DNA of 7,308 bases, taken from NCBI GenBank assembly GCA_027364495.1, contig DAHXPE010000562.1, positions 1 to 7,308 of the forward strand, read 5' to 3'. The position numbers and the translations under genes are program-made. Positions 1 to 5,458 of the stretch are shown in pieces (the stretch's first letter is position 1; the number at the start of each line of letters is the position of its first letter). The notes under the pieces were generated by a model. That model did no database searches, was not told where the DNA came from, and saw only the letters and a program-made list of their open reading frames with translations. The stretch is from Candidatus Heimdallarchaeota archaeon. Its GTDB lineage: Archaea; Asgardarchaeota; Heimdallarchaeia; Hodarchaeales; LC-3.

Positions 1-535
<535 letters not shown>

Positions 536-586
536 TTAAAGAAATTTTATCCTTATACTAAATATTGATTTTTGAAGTAAAATTTT

Positions 587-1180
587 TTAATTATCTCCCT
601 TTTCTCCTTTCAATCTCTGGAGACGAGCTTCTAGGTCTTCACTTAATGTGTCACCTGCTGAAGCAAGGGATGATTCAGTAGTTGCTACTCTTGTTGCTTT
701 CATTTCTTCAAGGATTTTATCAGCATCAGCATCTTCAGTCTCATCACTTTCAAAAGCTGTATCAAGTCCTTCATCGAGAGTTTCGGTTGTTAGGTTTAAA
801 TTTTCCATTTCGTTTTCCATTGCAAAAAGGATATTTTCCATCTGAGGAATAGCTAGAGTCCTGTTTACCATATACAAACTCTTTACCAAACCCCTTAAAT
901 CAGATCCTATTTGCTGTACTGCGCTTGCTTGTTCTAATTTGAACACCATCGTTTTTACTTTTGATCTGAGTTTTTGTAGATTATAAGCCATTTTTCTACT
1001 TCTAGCTATATCTTTTGCAAATAAACGTGCTGTGTCCATGTCATCTTTAGCTAAAGCATCCTTAACCTCTTTCATCATCTTTAATTCGTCATGCTGAATT
1101 TTCTTTCGTTGTCGCTCTAAACGTTTATCAACCATCCTCATATTTATAATCCATTTGTTTAAATTTTGTTTTTTAACCAT
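587..1180 (-). CDS. vps2/24/46: ESCRT-III subunit, Vps2/24/46 (CHMP1-3) type, with C-terminal MIM1
   Basis: The 197-residue protein has the ESCRT-III plan. A strongly basic helical N-terminal core (about 1-110, with MRMVDKRLERQRKKIQ near the start) is followed by a CHMP2-like segment, IPQMENILFAMENEMENL (111-128). Then comes an acidic stretch (about 134-160), a flexible linker and a terminal helix. Residues 181-192 (EDLEARLQRLKG) fit the MIM1 pattern LxxRLxxL(K/R) closely (L183, R186, L187, L190, K191) and resemble the tails of Vps2/CHMP2. In eukaryotes this motif docks between helices of the Vps4 MIT domain, so the protein is the likely recruiter of the ATPase encoded just downstream. Subunits of this class cap or remodel membrane filaments during scission and cytokinesis-like events; in Asgard archaea they are one of two ESCRT-III classes. 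The start ATG lies 20 bp after the stop of the other ESCRT-III gene, so the two are probably cotranscribed. No strong Shine-Dalgarno is seen. The exact one-to-one equivalence with Vps2, Vps24 or Vps46 is not meaningful for a pre-duplication archaeal protein. Confidence 0.93.
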   Translation of the reverse strand: MVKKQNLNKWIINMRMVDKRLERQRKKIQHDELKMMKEVKDALAKDDMDTARLFAKDIARSRKMAYNLQKLRSKVKTMVFKLEQASAVQQIGSDLRGLVKSLYMVNRTLAIPQMENILFAMENEMENLNLTTETLDEGLDTAFESDETEDADADKILEEMKATRVATTESSLASAGDTLSEDLEARLQRLKGEKGDN

Positions 1181-1200
1181 AGTTCGACCATCTATTCCAA

Positions 1201-1908
1201 TTATTCTAATTCTTCTTCCATTTCTCGTTTAATTCGTTCTATTTCTGCTTGAAGCTCTTTTTCTTTAACATCATCTGTTGCACCTTTTTCTGCTTCAGGT
1301 AGGTCGCTAACTGGTGCATTCAAAACTTTTCGATGAGTTGGTTTTTTCTCGGCTAAACCTTCTTTTCTCCTAGATGATGATGTTTCTTCCTGAATTTCAG
1401 ACATTAATACATTCATTTCATCAGAGACATCTGCTAATTCAACATCCAATTCATCATCAAGTAAGGAACTTTCTGCAAATCTTTCATCAATATAATTAAC
1501 ATTTTCTATTGACATTTCAAGTCCAGACATTATTTCTTCTGCTTGTTCAAGTTTTGTTGCACTTGCAGTTTTATCTAATAATGTCTTTGATGCTGAAAGA
1601 ACTTTTAATAGCTTCTCATTTTGTTCCGCCTTAGCCATTGCCTCGATAATTCTATTAATCATTGCTGCTTTTGACATCAAACCTCCTAGATCAGCCTGAT
1701 AGTGTTTTCTTCGCATTAAGGCCTTCTCGGCGGCTGTTTTATTACCATCCCTTAAAAAATCTTTGGCCATGCTACGTTCTTCATCACTTAACCTCTTTAA
1801 AGCGCGAGCACGTATTTTAATATCGCTTGATTGTTTACGTAGTTCTGCAACCGTTTCACGTGATTTGGACGGTTTGCTGCCTTTGAAAAATGATGTAAAT
1901 TTTTCCAT
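1201..1908 (-). CDS. vps20/32/60: ESCRT-III subunit, Vps20/32/60 (CHMP4/5/6/7) type
   Basis: This 235-residue protein has the second ESCRT-III architecture. The N-terminus MEKFTSFFKGSKPSK has aromatic residues at 4, 7 and 8 followed by lysines, much like the short membrane-inserting helix of Snf7/CHMP4. Residues 15 to about 110 are basic helices, with a hallmark KTAAEKALMRRKHYQADL (57-74) recalling the KxxALxxLKRKKxYExxL stretch of CHMP4/Vps20. Residues 115-145 form a further helix. DDELDVELADV (151-161) resembles the acidic helix 5 of Snf7. A polar linker follows, with NAPVSDLPEA at 197-206 (loosely MIM2-like) and a charged terminal helix at 214-235. Family members polymerise into the main membrane-bending filament and are nucleated by ESCRT-II. 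The gene lies 108 bp after the vps22-like gene and 20 bp before the Vps2/24/46-type gene. The upstream gap contains a TTTAAAT-like element, so it may have its own promoter as well as read-through. Confidence 0.92.
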   Translation of the reverse strand: MEKFTSFFKGSKPSKSRETVAELRKQSSDIKIRARALKRLSDEERSMAKDFLRDGNKTAAEKALMRRKHYQADLGGLMSKAAMINRIIEAMAKAEQNEKLLKVLSASKTLLDKTASATKLEQAEEIMSGLEMSIENVNYIDERFAESSLLDDELDVELADVSDEMNVLMSEIQEETSSSRRKEGLAEKKPTHRKVLNAPVSDLPEAEKGATDDVKEKELQAEIERIKREMEEELE

Positions 1909-1963
1909 TATAATCGCACATTGAAAATTATTCTCTTAGGTAAATGTACTGTCCTATTATCAA

Positions 1964-1971
1964 ATTTAAAT
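1964..1971 (-). promoter_or_regulatory. Candidate TATA box for the Vps20/32/60-type ESCRT-III gene
   Basis: ATTTAAAT sits about 56 nt upstream of the ATG at 1908, in a 108-bp gap after vps22. A start about 25-30 nt downstream would leave a leader of roughly 25-30 nt. It would let ESCRT-III and vps4 be expressed more strongly than ESCRT-II. The match is to a generic archaeal TATA element in AT-rich sequence, so the support is weak. Confidence 0.25.
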
Positions 1972-1980
1972 AATTATATT

Positions 1981-2006
1981 TTGGTATAAACTGAATTATA
2001 AACCAA
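1981..2006 (-). other. Imperfect inverted repeat just downstream of vps22
   Basis: Read on the minus strand, TTGGT pairs with ACCAA and ATAA pairs with TTAT around a 6-nt loop, with a 2-nt bulge in one arm. It starts 10 nt after the vps22 stop codon. It could be a weak 3'-end or processing hairpin that partly separates vps22 from the ESCRT-III genes. It is AU-rich, short and has no clean U-tract after it, so it may be chance. Confidence 0.25.
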
Positions 2007-2016
2007 TCTTTATTAA

Positions 2017-2733
2017 TTAAATACCGGGAAAGTAATAAGTAATTCCTTCAAGACTTTCTTCTTTTACAGCAATTTGCTTTTCTTCAAGATAATCCATTAT
2101 TCTAGTTATTCTGTCTAGTGTCCAGCCTGTTTCTAAAATAATTCGTTCTCTTGATAATTTTCCATTATGTTTGTTAGCTAATTTTAATAGTTCATTCATA
2201 TCAGGGGATATTTCTTGAGTTATAAAATGAATAATCTTAAATCCAGAATCAAGTATTTCAATTTTAGCAAGTAAATTATTTTTTTCTAAAATTTGTAGTG
2301 ACTTTTGTATATCGTTAATACTAATTATATGACCTTTGTAAAGTTCTTGAACACGTTTAATAAGTTCAGAGAACGACATCACACCACCTGTTTCCTTAAT
2401 AGATTTTTTTCCGATATCCAGGATCTGAATAGCTAATTGGTCGTAAAAACCTCCACTGGTTAATTTATCAATGAGGCCTGGTTTTTCTTTCTTTTCAAAA
2501 ATACCGAGTTCCGTGGGAAGACCAAGCTCAGATCGAATGGCAGTAAATTTTTCTATTAAAGCCGGATTAGAACGTAATTCATTACCATATTTTTTTTCGA
2601 TAATTTTTAATTGTTCATTAAGGTTTTTAATCGAATCGATCATTGATTCTAATTCCTTAAGAGCTAAATCTGCTCCTTTATCGCGAATACTTTGTTCACG
2701 TTTCAGTTTTTCTTCTATGTTTCGAAGGCCCAT
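2017..2733 (-). CDS. vps22: ESCRT-II EAP30-domain subunit, Vps22/SNF8-like
   Basis: The 238-residue protein lines up along its whole length with eukaryotic Vps22/SNF8 as I recall that sequence. An N-terminal helical, likely coiled-coil region (about 5-50) leads into GNELRSNPALIEKFTAIRSE (50-69), matching the KQEIRKNPEF segment of SNF8. Next comes GGFYDQLAIQILDI (94-107; FYYELGVQIIEV in SNF8) and GGVMSFSELIKRV (116-128). A first winged helix runs to about 172 and a second from about 175 to 238, containing ETGWTLDRITRIMDYLEEKQ and ending in an aromatic-rich strand (YYFPG). ESCRT-II in eukaryotes is a Y-shaped complex of Vps22, Vps36 and two Vps25 that nucleates ESCRT-III through Vps20. There is no GLUE or zinc-finger extension, which argues against Vps36. 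It is the first gene of the ESCRT group and diverges from the beta-CASP gene across 161 bp. No Shine-Dalgarno is visible before the ATG, so a short-leader or leaderless mRNA is plausible. It could equally be labelled the undivided Vps22/36 ancestor. Confidence 0.9.
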   Translation of the reverse strand: MGLRNIEEKLKREQSIRDKGADLALKELESMIDSIKNLNEQLKIIEKKYGNELRSNPALIEKFTAIRSELGLPTELGIFEKKEKPGLIDKLTSGGFYDQLAIQILDIGKKSIKETGGVMSFSELIKRVQELYKGHIISINDIQKSLQILEKNNLLAKIEILDSGFKIIHFITQEISPDMNELLKLANKHNGKLSRERIILETGWTLDRITRIMDYLEEKQIAVKEESLEGITYYFPGI

Positions 2734-2894
2734 GTATTGTCAAACTTACATTTCTTTGTGATGTAAATAATTTTTGCATTCTCTTATTATTTTTGATTTA
2801 TCAGAACTTTAAATAATAACCTTTTTAGGATAATTTCAGGGAAAGAATTATTAACTTCTTTTTGAAATATGTAGTAACATTGGAAATATCATAA
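2734..2894. promoter_or_regulatory. Divergent promoter region between vps22-like and beta-CASP genes
   Basis: This 161-bp AT-rich gap separates two head-to-head genes and must hold promoters for both. On the plus strand, TTTAAATA at 2808-2815 is a candidate TATA box, placing a transcript start near 2840 and leaving a leader of roughly 55 nt before the GTG at 2895. On the minus strand, TTATTT at 2770-2765 lies about 33 nt upstream of the vps22 ATG, which would give a very short leader. The 2808-2815 element is nearly symmetrical and could also be read in the minus direction. These are pattern matches only; AT-rich DNA yields many such matches by chance. Confidence 0.4.
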
Positions 2895-4298
2895 GTGGTA
2901 AAAGAATATAAACATGGCGAATCTTCAAAAATACAAATCAGCAGTTTTGGTGCTGCTACAGACGTAGGGAGATCGTCTTTTCTAGTTGAAAGCGATGGAA
3001 GAAAAATTTTACTTGATGCTGGTTTACAGCTAAATCCTAAACGAACCAAACTTCCATCTAAAGGGCCTATTGGTATTGATGACATTGCTGATCAATTAAC
3101 GGCAGTTGTTTTAAGTCATGCTCATCTCGATCACTCTGGTTACATCCCTGCATTGTATGAACAAGGTTATAAAGGTTCAATCTTTGCAACAAAACCTACT
3201 ATTCCTTTAACAAGAGTTCTCTGGAGAGATCATCTCAAAATTGAAGGTGAAATTCATTATTCAAAAAATAGTTTTCTAGAGGCATCAAAATCATTTAAAG
3301 GTTGTAATTACGAAAATCAGGTTAAAATTGCTGATGGTGTCTATTTAGAATTTCTTGATGCAGGACATATACTCGGTAGTGCTTCTGTGCTTCTTGATTT
3401 TGATGGTACACTAATTTATTATAGTGGAGATATAAATGATCAGGTTACACCTTTTCATGAACCTGCCAAAACACCTAATGAGCCAGTTGATGTTTTACTT
3501 GTTGAATCAACAAATGGTAGCAGATCTCTTCCTAAAAGACGCAAGGCTACTCGCCAATTTATTCAAGCAATTGATGAATCCTATGCAGCTAATAAAAAAA
3601 TCCTCATTCCTTCATTTGCTATAGGAAGAAGTCAGGAAGTGATGATGTATCTAATTAAACACTACGGAACTGAATTGTACTCACGCAAATTATTCGTTGA
3701 TGGTATGATCAATCAAGTGAATGACATTTATGCTAAATACTTCACTCGTTCATGGGTTTCGGATTATGCATTGGATTACTTAAGTGATAGAGGATTGGAT
3801 AGTCCTTTTGAATTTGATGGGTACAAAAAAGTCTCTAAAGAATTTATTGATTCAAATATAAATAATTATAGAACTGACATAATTCAATCGCGAAAATCAA
3901 ATATTATTCTGACAACATCAGGTATGCTTGAAGGTGGTCCAATACTTAGCTATCTTTCAGACCAAAATACAGCAGGTAATTTACTGGAATTTGTAGGGTA
4001 TCAGGTCGAAGGAACTATCGGTTATGATATCCTTAATGGTGAGAAAAGACTTGAATTTGAAACTCCTTGGGGTTCAACACAAAAATTATTCATTAATAAT
4101 CGAATAGAGCGAATCGCATTTTCAGGTCATGCTTCACAAGAAGGATTGAAAAATTTCGTTATTAATTCTCATCCTAACAAAGTATTTACAATTCATGGTG
4201 ATTTTGAGAATCAAAATTATTTTTCATCCATTTTGAAAGAAGAGAATATAAATGTTAATCATTTTAAATTAGAAGAACCTTTTGTAGTCAAAAATTGA
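2895..4298 (+). CDS. Metallo-beta-lactamase/beta-CASP ribonuclease (aCPSF2-like)
   Basis: The 467-residue protein is a beta-CASP nuclease of the CPSF73/aCPSF2 family, which cleaves RNA in 3'-end formation, maturation or decay. All metal-site motifs are visible: D41 (LLDAG), SHAHLDHSG at 74-82 (H75, H77, D79, H80), H158 (DAGHILGSA) and D179 (YYSGDIN). The beta-CASP part has motif A E204 (VESTNG), PSFAIGRSQE (239-248), TTSGMLEGGP (340-349), motif B H412 (FSGHAS) and motif C H434 (IHGD). There are no N-terminal KH domains, so it is not aCPSF1/FttA; the length fits the KH-less aCPSF2 group. The start is GTG 2895, directly after an in-frame TAA at 2892-2894, and the fold begins about 13 residues later (IQISSFGAATDVGRS), so no upstream start is possible. 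No good Shine-Dalgarno is seen. Motif A has Asn where Tyr is usual (ESTYG). It is divergent from the ESCRT genes and has no evident functional link to them. Confidence 0.92.
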   Translation: MVKEYKHGESSKIQISSFGAATDVGRSSFLVESDGRKILLDAGLQLNPKRTKLPSKGPIGIDDIADQLTAVVLSHAHLDHSGYIPALYEQGYKGSIFATKPTIPLTRVLWRDHLKIEGEIHYSKNSFLEASKSFKGCNYENQVKIADGVYLEFLDAGHILGSASVLLDFDGTLIYYSGDINDQVTPFHEPAKTPNEPVDVLLVESTNGSRSLPKRRKATRQFIQAIDESYAANKKILIPSFAIGRSQEVMMYLIKHYGTELYSRKLFVDGMINQVNDIYAKYFTRSWVSDYALDYLSDRGLDSPFEFDGYKKVSKEFIDSNINNYRTDIIQSRKSNIILTTSGMLEGGPILSYLSDQNTAGNLLEFVGYQVEGTIGYDILNGEKRLEFETPWGSTQKLFINNRIERIAFSGHASQEGLKNFVINSHPNKVFTIHGDFENQNYFSSILKEENINVNHFKLEEPFVVKN

Positions 4299-4300
4299 AA

Positions 4301-4335
4301 ATTATTAAGTTTTCCTGCGTATTTCATTATTAAGT
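4301..4335. repeat. 10-bp direct repeat (ATTATTAAGT) after the beta-CASP gene
   Basis: ATTATTAAGT occurs at 4301-4310 and again at 4326-4335, 25 bp apart, immediately after the beta-CASP stop codon. Each copy is followed by a T run (4310-4313 and 4339-4344). The pair may be part of a 3'-end signal, but 10-bp AT-rich repeats arise easily by chance. Confidence 0.35.
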
Positions 4336-4338
4336 AGG

Positions 4339-4344
4339 TTTTTT
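4339..4344 (+). terminator. Candidate T-tract terminator of the beta-CASP gene
   Basis: A run of six T lies about 40 bp after the beta-CASP stop codon, in an AT-rich gap before the next plus-strand gene. Archaeal RNA polymerase terminates at U-rich stretches without needing a hairpin, and none is evident here. This is a weak prediction. Confidence 0.3.
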
Positions 4345-4434
4345 ATTCAAAGATTTCTCAAAGAATTAGAATTTATGATTAGAATAATTAAAACATTGTT
4401 CTTTTATTAAGAAACAAAAGCTGAATTACTAAAC

Positions 4435-4453
4435 TTTAAAACATAGCAACGGT
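4435..4453 (+). promoter_or_regulatory. Candidate promoter and ribosome-binding site of the oxidoreductase gene
   Basis: TTTAAAA at 4435-4441 is a possible TATA element about 20-25 nt before the ATG at 4460, which would imply a nearly leaderless mRNA. GGTAAG starting at 4451 is a weak ribosome-binding-site candidate, but both can hardly be right unless transcription starts further upstream. The upstream gap (4299-4459) contains nothing else recognisable besides the repeat and T run. Confidence 0.25.
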
Positions 4454-4459
4454 AAGAAA

Positions 4460-5458
4460 ATGATTAACTCGAAACGAATTGCTGTCATCGGGACTGGCAG
4501 AATGGGAAGCATTCACCTAAGAGTCTTACATAGATTAGGAGTTTTAGTTGGTATTAGTGATATAAACAAGGAAGCTCTCGTTGGTTTATCTCAAAAATTA
4601 GGTGATGTTCCCTATTTTGATGATTACCATCAAATGATTAAAGAGGTCAATCCTGATGGGGTTATTATTGCGACTCCAACATCACTTCACTACTCTATAA
4701 CGAAAGATATTATAGAACATCACAATTTAGCTGGAATTTTAGTTGAAAAGCCAGTATGTGAATTCCTTTCTGATGCAGAAAAACTTATAGAACTTGCTAA
4801 ACACACAAAAACGAAAATAACAGTTGGCCATATAGAAGTTTTTAATCCTGTTGTAACGAAAATGCTTGAATTTTTTAAACAAAATGTAATTGGAGAAATA
4901 AGGACTGTTATCTTTCAAAGGCGAGGTGCAGTCTCAGATGGTAGATTGGATTCTATTGGAGATGTTTTTGGTGATATCGGTATTCATGATTTTGATATTG
5001 CAAGTCGTTTCATGCATGGAAAATTTGAATTAAAAGCCATTTCTCTAAAACATCCCACAAATAATGCAATAAATGCCAGTACCGTGACCTTGCATAATGA
5101 AAAAATTATTTGTACCTTTCATTTTTCACGAGAGTATGCAGGTAAAAAAAGACAAATTGAAATCGAAGGAACGAAAGGAACGATGATTGTTGATTTATTA
5201 GATCAGTACCTGACGATTAGACAATTAGGAATTGCTAAAGGTGATACAAAATCTATTACTATCCCTTATGGTAGTGGTGAAACAGTCAAGGTATATGGTG
5301 AACCTATTTTAGAAGAAATATGGGCTTTCATTGACACTATGTCAATAGAATCCATTCAACCAGCGGTTTCGATTATTGATGGATATCGAGGCTTGCAAAT
5401 GATAGAATATGCACGCGAATCATCAAAAACTGGTAAAACATTTTCAATTGAACTTTAA
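4460..5458 (+). CDS. Gfo/Idh/MocA family NAD(P)-dependent oxidoreductase, probably nucleotide-sugar dehydrogenase
   Basis: The 332-residue protein has the two-domain layout of the Gfo/Idh/MocA family. The N-terminal Rossmann fold shows RIAVIGTGRMGSIH (6-19) with the GxGxxG loop at 11-16, and an acidic D34 at the end of strand 2, which favours NAD over NADP. ATPTSLHY (71-78) and EKPV (96-99) follow. K97 is the usual catalytic lysine. The C-terminal sheet domain carries GDIGIHDFDIA (171-181), with D172 and H176 at the usual active-site positions. VGHIEVFNPVV (122-132) closely resembles the VGHIERFNP motif I associate with UDP-GlcNAc 3-dehydrogenase/WlbA-like enzymes, so a role in surface-glycan or nucleotide-sugar synthesis is the best guess. 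Length is normal. It is on the same strand as the beta-CASP gene but separated by 161 bp, and it ends tail-to-tail against the Cdc48-like gene with a 4-bp overlap. No aminotransferase or acyltransferase partner lies in the window to confirm the substrate. The family assignment is firm; the substrate is not. Confidence 0.9.
   Translation: MINSKRIAVIGTGRMGSIHLRVLHRLGVLVGISDINKEALVGLSQKLGDVPYFDDYHQMIKEVNPDGVIIATPTSLHYSITKDIIEHHNLAGILVEKPVCEFLSDAEKLIELAKHTKTKITVGHIEVFNPVVTKMLEFFKQNVIGEIRTVIFQRRGAVSDGRLDSIGDVFGDIGIHDFDIASRFMHGKFELKAISLKHPTNNAINASTVTLHNEKIICTFHFSREYAGKKRQIEIEGTKGTMIVDLLDQYLTIRQLGIAKGDTKSITIPYGSGETVKVYGEPILEEIWAFIDTMSIESIQPAVSIIDGYRGLQMIEYARESSKTGKTFSIEL
5455..5458. other. Overlapping convergent stop codons (TTAA)
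   Basis: The palindrome TTAA provides TAA for the plus-strand oxidoreductase (5456-5458) and TAA for the minus-strand Cdc48-like gene (5457-5455). There is no intergenic space, so each transcript must terminate inside the other gene and the two mRNAs will overlap in antisense at their 3' ends. Confidence 0.95.

Noticed and set aside
2471..2761. A 96-codon plus-strand frame antisense to the start of the vps22-like gene
   Set aside because: The opposite strand has a full-length EAP30 match; this frame is a low-complexity Ser/Phe-rich shadow.
2734..2894. A tRNA or small RNA gene in the divergent gap
   Set aside because: The sequence is uniformly AT-rich, with no T-loop signature, GC-rich stem or cloverleaf pairing that I can see.
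2825..3085. An 86-codon minus-strand frame over the beta-CASP start region
   Set aside because: It is antisense to the conserved metallo-beta-lactamase N-terminus and shows no motifs.
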